This document shows, piece by piece, positions 1 to 6,194 of a DNA stretch of 9,330 bases. A model generated the notes under the pieces. The model was given only the letters and a program-made list of their open reading frames with translations. It ran no database searches and was not told where the DNA came from. The number at the start of each line of letters is the position of its first letter. Position 1 is the first letter of the stretch. The position numbers were made by a program, and so were the translations under genes. Source of the stretch: Deltaproteobacteria bacterium (GTDB lineage: Bacteria > Desulfobacterota > DSM-4660 > Desulfatiglandales > HGW-15); contig JAFGDF010000140.1 of NCBI GenBank assembly GCA_016932235.1, positions 1-9,330 of the forward strand. The letters run 5' to 3'.

Positions 1-101
1 CCGATATGTCCCATTGGGGGGCTTCTTTTTTTACAGAGTGAAGAATTACAGTGCCCGGTATCTTGCATAAATCGTGGCAAAGGCGGGCGGTTAAATTATT
101 T

Positions 102-185
102 CCTCCCCCTCTTAGGGGGAGGTCGGGAGGGGGTCTTGGAAAAATCTAAATAGACCCCACCTTAATCCTCCCCTAAGAGGGGAGG
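102..185. repeat. REPIN-like pair of facing palindromic repeats
   Basis: Two repeat units face each other in inverted orientation. The left unit (102-135) and the reverse complement of the right unit (153-185) match over most of about 33 bases. Each unit also contains its own hairpin: 102-110 pairs perfectly with 114-122 (9 bp, loop CTT), and 167-174 pairs perfectly with 178-185 (8 bp, loop AAG). A 17-base A/T-rich spacer separates the units. A palindrome inside each copy, with two copies facing each other, is the layout of REP doublets (REPINs), which are spread by RAYT transposases. No transposase is present here. The doublet could also act as a bidirectional terminator for the unseen upstream gene. 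Confidence 0.75.
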
Positions 186-245
186 AGAATTGAGGGCGTT
201 TTTGCGCTACTCAGATCTGATAACGCCAATACTTTTGAACATTAC

Positions 246-251
246 TATAAT
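246..251 (+). promoter_or_regulatory. possible -10 box for the hydrolase pair
   Basis: A perfect TATAAT lies 34 bases before the first hydrolase start codon. No good TTGACA-like -35 box sits 16-18 bases upstream, so this is either an activator-dependent or weak promoter, or chance in an A/T-rich stretch. Confidence 0.3.
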
Positions 252-285
252 GCTAGCGAAAACATACAGGGAGGTATAACAGACA

Positions 286-1209
286 ATGAGCAGCATGAAA
301 CATGATCCGATCCGCGAGACCTCAAAATTCTATAAGCTGGGAACACCGGCGTTTCCTGCGTATCTGTCCATGGGCGAGATAGGAATGATCATAGAGGGCG
401 GCACCGGACCGACCTTTCAGATTATAGTGAACCAGATAAAGGATCTGGGCATTGACCCCGAAAAGATCAGATATGTTTTCATCACTCACACCCATGCGGA
501 TCATATAGGAGGCGTGCCTCGCTTCAAGAGGCTATGGCCTCATATAAAGGTTCTTGCCAGTCAGACTGCCGCGGAGATATTTAAAAAGAAGGAATGGATT
601 CACGACTTCATCCTGAATGATACAGGGATAGCCCAGCTTATGAAGGCAAAGGAAGAGATAGACAAACTTCCGCCGGCCTTGAAGGATTATTCCTTTGAGG
701 TGGACAGAACGGTCCGGGAGGGAGACAAGATTGAATTAGGCAATGGCCTCGTATGGGATGTCTATGAGACACCCGGGCATTCCCCCTGTCACCTGTCCCT
801 GTTTGAAGAGGCCGAGGGCACCCTTGTTGTGGGTGACGCCACCGGTTTCTATGTGCCTGAAAAGGATGCCTTCTGGCCTAATTACTTTGTATCACTGGAA
901 ATTTACTGCGACAGCATGCGCAAGCTCGCGGCACTGCCGGCTAAAAGGGCGGTTTTGAGCCATAACTGTGTAATAGAGAGTGATGTTCCCGCCTATCTTA
1001 AAAAGGCCATGAAGGCGACCGAACTCTATCATAAGGAACTTATAGAGAGGCTCAGGAAAGGGGAAGATCCCAAGAGCATTGCCATGGATAAGGCCCGATA
1101 TGTGGACAGCCTGACCGATATTCAGCCCTTTAGGATTATGTATGATCTCAGCAAGGTTATGATAAACCGTTCCAAGGAAAGCGAAGGATATGATTCTTTT
1201 GGATTATAA
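286..1209 (+). CDS. MBL-fold metallo-hydrolase, long form
   Basis: A cytoplasmic metallo-beta-lactamase-fold hydrolase of 307 residues. The zinc-binding set is complete: HTHADH at residues 68-73 (H68, H70, D72, H73), H165 in ETPGHS, D184 in VVGDAT and H226 in LSHN. This arrangement is typical of binuclear zinc hydrolases that cleave thioesters, lactones, phosphate or sulfate esters. No signal peptide is visible. Residues 100-145 form a charged, mostly helical insert between the HxHxDH motif and the third ligand, which probably shapes the substrate pocket. The helical C-terminal tail after residue 235 is also longer than in minimal family members. The ATG at 286 is preceded by GGGAGGT (269-275) at good spacing. 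The gene overlaps the next one by one base. The fold assignment is firm. The substrate is unknown; an acyl-CoA or other thioester is only one possibility. Confidence 0.88.
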   Translation: MSSMKHDPIRETSKFYKLGTPAFPAYLSMGEIGMIIEGGTGPTFQIIVNQIKDLGIDPEKIRYVFITHTHADHIGGVPRFKRLWPHIKVLASQTAAEIFKKKEWIHDFILNDTGIAQLMKAKEEIDKLPPALKDYSFEVDRTVREGDKIELGNGLVWDVYETPGHSPCHLSLFEEAEGTLVVGDATGFYVPEKDAFWPNYFVSLEIYCDSMRKLAALPAKRAVLSHNCVIESDVPAYLKKAMKATELYHKELIERLRKGEDPKSIAMDKARYVDSLTDIQPFRIMYDLSKVMINRSKESEGYDSFGL

Positions 1210-1850
1210 TGGAGAGTTTTATGGATATTGAACAGATGAAGGTAGGGTTCATGGATGTTTTTTGTTACATTGTGTCCTGTCCCGTTAAGAAAGAGGCCCT
1301 TGTCATTGATCCGGCAGGGAATGAGGAGGGTATTGTTGAGAGGATAAATGAGAAAGGCCTTGTTCTCAAATATATTGTGAACACGCACGGCCATGCCGAT
1401 CATACCTGCGGTAACGAGAAGATGAAGGTTCTAACAGGGGCGGAGATAATCATGCACGAAGAGGATGATAGGTTATTTAATACGCCGGAAGGGCAGGGAA
1501 TGGCGAGACAGATGGGTTTCGCCCTTTCGCCCCATGCGGATATTTTTGTAAAAGACGGCGATGAGATCTCGGTAGGTGATGTCAGCCTGAAGGTAATACA
1601 CACACCCGGCCATAGCCCCGGAGGGATCTGTCTTTTGGGAGACGGCAATCTGTTCACAGGCGACACGCTTTTTGTAGGGGGTATTGGGAGGACCGATCTG
1701 CCGGGGGCCTCTATGTCCCAGTTTATGAATTCTATAAATAAAAGGCTTCTAACGCTTCCCATAGAGACCATCGTATGGCCGGGGCATGACTATGGAGACA
1801 GGCCCTCTTCCACAATAGGCATTGAAAAGTGGTCGAATCCATACTTATAA
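1209..1850 (+). CDS. MBL-fold hydrolase, glyoxalase II-like (YcbL type)
   Basis: A compact cytoplasmic MBL-fold hydrolase of 213 residues or slightly fewer. Motifs in order are THGHADH (59-65; H60, H62, D64, H65), HTPGHSPG (131-138; H135), FTGDTLF (D152), GIGRTDLPGA (158-167) and PGHDYG (191-196; H193). This order and the short length match the glyoxalase II-like subgroup that includes YcbL and relatives of persulfide dioxygenase. The longer C-terminal substrate-binding domain of classical GloB is absent. The start is uncertain. The ATG at 1209 shares its A with the upstream stop (TAATG), but an ATG at 1221 (residue 5) has GGAG at 1212-1215 just upstream and gives an N-terminus closer to the family's usual one. 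Either start implies coupling to the preceding hydrolase. The true substrate (S-lactoylglutathione, another thioester or a persulfide) cannot be decided here. Confidence 0.9.
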   Translation: MESFMDIEQMKVGFMDVFCYIVSCPVKKEALVIDPAGNEEGIVERINEKGLVLKYIVNTHGHADHTCGNEKMKVLTGAEIIMHEEDDRLFNTPEGQGMARQMGFALSPHADIFVKDGDEISVGDVSLKVIHTPGHSPGGICLLGDGNLFTGDTLFVGGIGRTDLPGASMSQFMNSINKRLLTLPIETIVWPGHDYGDRPSSTIGIEKWSNPYL

Positions 1851-1862
1851 TGGAACGATTGC

Positions 1863-1885
1863 GAGGTATTGTCAGCTAATACCTC
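1863..1885 (+). terminator. hairpin after the hydrolase pair, possible terminator
   Basis: GAGGTATT (1863-1870) pairs perfectly with AATACCTC (1878-1885) around a 7-base loop, 13 bases after the stop of the second hydrolase. Only a short mixed T stretch follows. It is therefore a weak candidate for intrinsic termination and may instead be an mRNA 3' end stabiliser. Confidence 0.4.
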
Positions 1886-1907
1886 TTGCCATGACACAAA
1901 TAATACT

Positions 1908-1985
1908 TTATTTAAATACCACATTACATCCGTATTTAATCAGGTACTCCACAATGGGCTTATGGTAGTTGTCGCGGGTTCCAGT
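1908..1985 (-). pseudogene. possible remnant of a HicA-like toxin N-terminus
   Basis: On the minus strand this short open stretch, bounded by stops on both sides, reads TGTRDNYHKPIVEYLIKYGC followed by NVVFK and a stop. The core, NYHKPIVEYLIKYGCNVVFK, resembles from memory the start of HicA-family mRNA interferases: a K.(I/V)(V/I)..L...G hydrophobic helix followed by a short strand. It lacks a start codon. It also lacks the continuation expected in HicA, a GSH- or GDH-type histidine and a second half of the domain. If the resemblance is real, this is a decayed fragment. At 25 residues it could also be chance. Confidence 0.22.
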
Positions 1986-2083
1986 CTATATGATATCTTG
2001 CCCAGACAATGCCGTCTCTTCAATACACATTCATTAGTCATCAGCTTTTCAGATCCATCCATCTGGAATAAAAATAATTTACT

Positions 2084-2115
2084 TGACAAGGAAATAAGAA
2101 TCTGTATTCTTATTT
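2084..2115 (+). promoter_or_regulatory. TTGACA box abutting a 10-bp palindrome (candidate promoter/operator)
   Basis: A perfect TTGACA lies at 2084-2089. Two bases later AAATAAGAAT (2092-2101) is mirrored exactly by ATTCTTATTT (2106-2115) across CTGT. A TATTCT at 2105-2110 gives a 15-base spacer to TTGACA, which is shorter than ideal. A palindrome between or over promoter elements is the usual position of a repressor site. The alternative is a small A/T-rich hairpin ending transcription. If it is a promoter, its leader would be about 300 bases to the receptor start codon. Confidence 0.35.
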
Positions 2116-2307
2116 AATTAAATCAATCCTGGTTAATAATGCAAATTTGAAAGTGGGGTCATTTTGCTCATTTTCATACAATCAAAAACGATGTCATGCG
2201 TCAAAGTAATAACATGATCGATGATTGCTACATTATCGATATCTTTATAAAATTGCTATTCCTATTATAACGTAACTGTTTTCTTTAATAAGATAAAAAG
2301 GAGACCT

Positions 2308-2332
2308 TTACAAAACGTTACAAAAATTGTAA
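2308..2332 (+). promoter_or_regulatory. triple TTACAA half-site, candidate operator
   Basis: TTACAA occurs at 2308-2313 and again at 2318-2323, ten bases apart (one helical turn). It then occurs inverted as TTGTAA at 2327-2332, so the last two form a palindrome with an AAA centre. Two half-sites on the same helical face plus an inverted partner suggest binding of a dimeric regulator about 85 bases before the receptor gene. The regulator is not identified. Confidence 0.35.
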
Positions 2333-2352
2333 TAATGTCATCCAGGTTCCGC

Positions 2353-2390
2353 ACCAAGCCTAGCTTTGGTTTGATGTATTTTTTGTTTTA
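2353..2390 (+). terminator. leader hairpin with T-rich tail, possible attenuator
   Basis: ACCAAGC (2353-2359) pairs with GCTTTGGT (2363-2370) with one bulged base and a 3-base loop. A T-rich stretch (2371-2390) containing six consecutive T follows. It resembles a weak intrinsic terminator placed just before the receptor's ribosome binding site, so it could act as an attenuator. The stem is short. Confidence 0.3.
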
Positions 2391-2417
2391 TTAACACTAA
2401 AACTTTAGGAGGGCAAA

Positions 2418-5400
2418 ATGAAGAAATGTAACCGAATTGACAGAGCAACAGGAAAAACAACATGCTATTTCGCGCTTTTACTTTCCGGCATGATGCTGTT
2501 GTGCAATCCTGTTTTTGCTCAGGATGTCTCATCATCAGCAGAAGAGGAATTTGTTTTAGAGGAATTGGTGATCACAGGTTCACGTATCAGAACCACCGGG
2601 ATGGAGATGCCCACCCCGGTCACCGTGGTAACCCTGGAGGAAATCGAGGTTCTATCCCCTACTACCATGATTGAAGGTCTGGCACAGTTGCCCCAGTTTT
2701 ACGGTTCAGATACTACTCAGGTTCCAAGTGGTTACTTTACGTCAACAGGGGCCGGCAGCTTGAACCTGCGGGGACTTAACAGCAAACGTACATTGCAGCT
2801 CCTGGACGGCCGTCGAGTGGTTCCGTCCACTATCTTCGGAGGGCCGGATATGAACCTGTTTCCTGAATCTCTGGTCATATCGGTTGAGACAGTGACCGGC
2901 GGCGCTTCCGCAGCCTATGGTACTGATGCTGTCGCGGGGGTTGTGAACTTCATTCTTAACACCGAATATGAGGGGATCAAAGGACGTGTACAGTACGGCA
3001 AGACAGACAGGGGACATAATGAAAACAGCGAGTATTCAATATCGGGTGGCTTTGCCCTGTCAGATAAGGCACATCTTCTGATTTCAGTGGAAAGAAGCAA
3101 TCAGGATCCGATCTGGGGCTATGATCTCCTTGAGTATGAATGGTATGACGCCTGGTCCCTGATTGAAAATCCGGATACGGTCAACAGAGGGACAACCCCT
3201 GATAACCCCTATTTCCTGCCGGCGCGTCGGGTATATTCCAAGGGTGCCTCCCTGGATGGAATTCTTCTTTTCCCGCCGTATAATGATACTGCTCCTCGTT
3301 ACATCTTTGATGCGAATGGAGTTGCCACCCCATTTGTAAATGGCGACCTTTGTAATACTTCCGGATGCTCAACCGTCAACGGCGGCTCGGGTATCGATAA
3401 CATTTTTGAAACTTCAAGCTCACAGATAACACCGAAATCAGGCAGAGAAAATGTTTTTAGTTATATCGACTACGACGTGACTGACCAATTCAATGTCTAC
3501 GGTCAGGTCATATATGGTGTAGCCGAATTCACCAATAAAAACTTCGGCGGCCTGTTCCCGCATGCCCAGCGTTTCTTCACCATATACCCAGAAAATCCCT
3601 TTTTACCGGATAATATGCAGCAGCTATTTACTGACAATCCCACCTGGGCTTCAGCACGATTAGGTAGAATTGGAGGGTCTGCCGATCTGGGCTTTGATTC
3701 CTATCTTAAACAGAAGACCATGATGTTATCTCTGACAGGGGGTATGAAATATGACGTAAAATCCGGTTTATTTGATGGATGGCAGGTTAAAGGTTACTAC
3801 CAGTATGGGAGGACCAATTTGAAAGCCGTTCAAATGGGTGGTATCCGTCTTGACCGGGTCTATCTTGCAGCGGATGTAGTGACTGATCCCGCTACGGGCC
3901 TTCCCGCCTGTAACGTGACTGTTACTTCCGGTTTATACCCGGACTGCGTGCCTCTTAATATGTTTGGCAGGGGGCAGGCCTCTGCAGAGGCCATTGACTG
4001 GGTCACCGGCTTTGAGCCAGGGTTTGCTATGAATGCCAATGGCGTCATTGGTAAAGAAACCCTTTCCCATAGCTATACCTCAGGCATTAATAAACAAAGG
4101 GTCGTAGAAATTAACCAGCATGTCTGGGAAGTTTCAGCGGATGGTGAGATTTATGATGGCTGGGGCGCCGGTCCCATCAGAATGGGGGTTGGTTATGGCT
4201 ATCGTAAAGAATCTTTTACACAGGTTGTGGAGGTAGGGCCGGGAGGCAATATCAATGCCGACCCCATTTACCGACCGGTAATGGCCAATGATCCGGCCCT
4301 GGGAATTCGCGGTGTGCCTGGCGGTGCTGCGGCTTCAGGCAACTTAGTGGAAATACAGTTCTCAAACGTACCGTTCGCCCGCGGGGAGCAGGATGTTTGG
4401 GAGGCCTTTGATGAATTGATAATTCCTGTACTTGCCGACTACCCCTTTATTAAACAGCTGAGCTTAAATGGCTCTGCTCGCTGGGCAAGATATTCCGGGG
4501 CAGGCAATGTATACTCATGGAAAGGTGGTCTTCAATGGTCTGTTTTTGAAGACCTGCGCTTGCGCGGCACAATATCCCAGGATGTTCGCGCCGCTACCAT
4601 GGGTGAAAAATTTGACCGGACCGGCGGTCTTGCATTTATAACCGACTATTTGGAAGACCCGGCCGGCGGTAGCGGGTCCAGATATTTTGCTACCAGTTAC
4701 TCTAACGGCAGTCCTGATATAAAGCCTGAGAAAGCCAGGACCCATACGGCGGGGATAGTGTATATGCCCCGCTGGCTGAAAGGATTAAGCATTTCCACGG
4801 ACTGGTACAGCGTGAATGTCACTGATAATATCAATCAGATCGGTGCAGGCGCCGTTGTCAGTGGCTGCTACCTGGATGGTAATGTGGACTACTGTAACTT
4901 GATTACCCGTACCGGGGATCCTTCTACTATTGTACCGGGTCTCGATCGAATCTCCCTGGTTGGCGTGCCTTATCTTAACCAGGCATCGGTAAAAGGGGTC
5001 GGTCTGGACTTTGAAATAGGCTATCGCACGCCTGTTAACTGGCTTGGTGGCGGCGAGAATGTCGGTCTGCGTGTACTTGCCAGCTACCTGGGAGAACGTT
5101 CCAACACCAGCAGCGCTGGCGTCAAGACAGAAGTCCAGGGAAACATGGGTTTCCCAAGGTTGACAGCCATTATTTCCGGCAACTACAATCGCGGCCCATT
5201 GGGGCTTTCCATGCAGGCCAGGTATACAAGTGAAATGCTTATGAACGCAAACTGGAACTACAACGGTGCAAGCACCCGCTGGGACGTCTTTGACAATACT
5301 GTAGACGCTACAACACTTGTCGATGCCCGGGTGAATTACCGTTTTGATGTGGCCGGCGTGAATTGGAGCCTGTATTTTAACGTTAACAACCTGTTTGACA

Positions 5401-5525
5401 AGCAGCCGGAACAGTATCTCATGGGTGCATTCAGCAGTGCCTTTGGCAATGACACCGGTCTCGGAGTAACGGGTGATCTTCGTGGTCGCCGCTATGTACT
5501 TGGTTTGGGTTTCGAGTTCAAATAA
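2418..5525 (+). CDS. TonB-dependent outer-membrane receptor
   Basis: A TonB-dependent receptor importing an unknown ligand across the outer membrane. Residues 1-34 are a signal peptide with probable cleavage after PVFA. A TonB-box-like segment (LEELVITGSR, 47-56) precedes the plug (about 60-180), which carries NLRGL (116-120), LLDGRR (128-133) and VTGGASAAYGTDAVAGVVNF (159-178). The rest is a beta-barrel with late hallmarks SPDIKPEKA (765-773) and FNVNNLFDKQPEQY (987-1000), ending in a final strand GLGFEFK. The ribosome binding site AGGAGGG (2407-2413) supports the ATG. At 1035 residues it is longer than siderophore receptors. The plug style resembles the large receptor group common in Gammaproteobacteria and sphingomonads, which takes up varied organic compounds. 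The mature protein has exactly six cysteines in three close pairs (312/317, 498/510, 817/826). Arginine is mostly CGN, unlike the neighbouring genes. No TonB, ExbB or ExbD lies in the window. The family is certain; the ligand is not. Confidence 0.96.
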   Translation: MKKCNRIDRATGKTTCYFALLLSGMMLLCNPVFAQDVSSSAEEEFVLEELVITGSRIRTTGMEMPTPVTVVTLEEIEVLSPTTMIEGLAQLPQFYGSDTTQVPSGYFTSTGAGSLNLRGLNSKRTLQLLDGRRVVPSTIFGGPDMNLFPESLVISVETVTGGASAAYGTDAVAGVVNFILNTEYEGIKGRVQYGKTDRGHNENSEYSISGGFALSDKAHLLISVERSNQDPIWGYDLLEYEWYDAWSLIENPDTVNRGTTPDNPYFLPARRVYSKGASLDGILLFPPYNDTAPRYIFDANGVATPFVNGDLCNTSGCSTVNGGSGIDNIFETSSSQITPKSGRENVFSYIDYDVTDQFNVYGQVIYGVAEFTNKNFGGLFPHAQRFFTIYPENPFLPDNMQQLFTDNPTWASARLGRIGGSADLGFDSYLKQKTMMLSLTGGMKYDVKSGLFDGWQVKGYYQYGRTNLKAVQMGGIRLDRVYLAADVVTDPATGLPACNVTVTSGLYPDCVPLNMFGRGQASAEAIDWVTGFEPGFAMNANGVIGKETLSHSYTSGINKQRVVEINQHVWEVSADGEIYDGWGAGPIRMGVGYGYRKESFTQVVEVGPGGNINADPIYRPVMANDPALGIRGVPGGAAASGNLVEIQFSNVPFARGEQDVWEAFDELIIPVLADYPFIKQLSLNGSARWARYSGAGNVYSWKGGLQWSVFEDLRLRGTISQDVRAATMGEKFDRTGGLAFITDYLEDPAGGSGSRYFATSYSNGSPDIKPEKARTHTAGIVYMPRWLKGLSISTDWYSVNVTDNINQIGAGAVVSGCYLDGNVDYCNLITRTGDPSTIVPGLDRISLVGVPYLNQASVKGVGLDFEIGYRTPVNWLGGGENVGLRVLASYLGERSNTSSAGVKTEVQGNMGFPRLTAIISGNYNRGPLGLSMQARYTSEMLMNANWNYNGASTRWDVFDNTVDATTLVDARVNYRFDVAGVNWSLYFNVNNLFDKQPEQYLMGAFSSAFGNDTGLGVTGDLRGRRYVLGLGFEFK

Positions 5526-5542
5526 ATCTATTAGGCATTAAT

Positions 5543-5575
5543 CTTCCGGTGTTTCCACACTAAAAAAACCGGAAG
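5543..5575 (+). terminator. hairpin after the receptor gene
   Basis: CTTCCGGT (5543-5550) pairs perfectly with ACCGGAAG (5568-5575). The stem can extend through TTT (5552-5554) and AAA (5565-5567) if one G bulges. It lies 18 bases after the receptor stop. No T run follows on the + strand. An A run inside the loop side would give a T run in a minus-strand transcript. Confidence 0.5.
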
Positions 5576-5580
5576 GGCTC

Positions 5581-5620
5581 ACTGCTGGCCCGTCTGATCA
5601 GTCAAACGGGCCAGTAGTTT
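5581..5620 (+). terminator. strong 13-bp hairpin, possible terminator or mRNA processing site
   Basis: ACTGCTGGCCCGT (5581-5593) pairs with ACGGGCCAGTAGT (5606-5618) with a single G-T wobble. The 12-base loop itself starts with the palindrome CTGATCAG (5594-5601). Only TTT follows. The G/C-rich stem is stable enough to pause polymerase, or to shield the receptor transcript from 3' exonucleases while some transcription continues into the next gene. Confidence 0.6.
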
Positions 5621-5674
5621 AAGGGAGAGGTTGTGCCTGCAGCATGAAGAACGTTAAAAGCATTTGAGGGGAAT

Positions 5675-6166
5675 ATGATGGACACGAAGTGGAAATATCC
5701 AGCAATAGTGATCGTTATGGTTTTAACCCTGGGTTTTGTTCAAAATGCGGCAGCCAGAGACCTCATCGTTGTTGCCGGCAAAGCGACACAGGAGGCCTCA
5801 AAGGACTGGATTGATTTTTTAAAATCAAAAGAAATACCCATGAAAATCATTGCGCCTGATTCCTTTTCCAGTTACAAAGAAGAGCTATATATTGTGATAA
5901 TAGGCAGTGTGAACGAATCAGACGGGATTAAAGAGATTGCTAAAGATGCTTTAACAGCTGAAGAGTTTCAATCTATCACGAACAACAGCGAAGGAAAGAT
6001 GTTCTATAAGCCTCAGGCATGGAACGTTGGTCAGAAGGTGATCCTATTTCTGGGACCGAATCAGGAAGCCGTGGTCAAGGCAAGGAAATCCACCAAGGAA
6101 GAGTGGTTCGAGATGTTAAAAGAATGGTTTGATATTGAAGATACCGAAGGTTTCCACATTTATTGA
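5675..6166 (+). CDS. small exported protein, unknown function
   Basis: The family is not recognised. The product is 163 residues with an N-terminal hydrophobic segment (9-22) and a likely signal peptidase site after QNAAA (residue 27). The mature part alternates strands and helices: DLIVVAG (29-35), a charged helix (38-52), MKIIAP (56-61), LYIVIIGSV (71-79), a helix rich in acidic residues and lysine (84-100), then KVILFLGP (121-128) and an amphipathic C-terminal helix (130-152) ending in HIY. This suggests a small Rossmann-like alpha/beta domain. There are no cysteines and no clear metal or catalytic motif. Two ATGs occur in tandem. GAGGGG (5666-5671) is only 3 bases from the first and 6 from the second (5678), so the second may be the real start. 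It is the first gene of the closely spaced exported group, 28 bases ahead of the propeller gene. Confidence 0.8.
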   Translation: MMDTKWKYPAIVIVMVLTLGFVQNAAARDLIVVAGKATQEASKDWIDFLKSKEIPMKIIAPDSFSSYKEELYIVIIGSVNESDGIKEIAKDALTAEEFQSITNNSEGKMFYKPQAWNVGQKVILFLGPNQEAVVKARKSTKEEWFEMLKEWFDIEDTEGFHIY

Positions 6167-6194
6167 TCGCAGCTATTCAAATTAGGAGATCATT

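Larger units (their letters stand above)
1851..2417. other. 567-base intergenic region without an intact gene
   Basis: No convincing gene lies here. The only open frame of any length on the + strand begins at a TTG at 1869 inside a hairpin, lacks a ribosome binding site and has no recognisable sequence. From about 2070 the region is strongly A/T-rich and holds several inverted repeats, listed separately, that look like control sites for the receptor gene. An imperfect inverted repeat, ATCGATGAT (2217-2225) against ATTATCGAT (2232-2240), lies among them. Confidence 0.7.

Noticed and set aside
10..32. G run followed by seven T near the left edge, looking like the end of an intrinsic terminator
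   Set aside because: Only a 3-4 bp stem can be formed with the bases present; the other arm may lie outside the window, so it cannot be supported.
1122..1403. Minus-strand open frame of 93 codons spanning the junction of the two hydrolases
   Set aside because: It lies wholly antisense to two genes with complete catalytic motifs and has no recognisable domain.
1400..1771. Minus-strand open frame of 123 codons
   Set aside because: It is antisense to the zinc motifs of the second hydrolase; its proline/serine-rich composition is that of a shadow frame.
1869..2117. Open frame of 82 codons on the + strand after the hydrolase pair
   Set aside because: It starts at a TTG inside a hairpin, has no ribosome binding site, and its composition and content look like untranslated A/T-rich DNA.
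2137..2175. GTGGGGTCA-containing stretch reminiscent of insertion sequence ends
   Set aside because: No inverted partner, target duplication or transposase is found; the resemblance rests on memory of a short motif.
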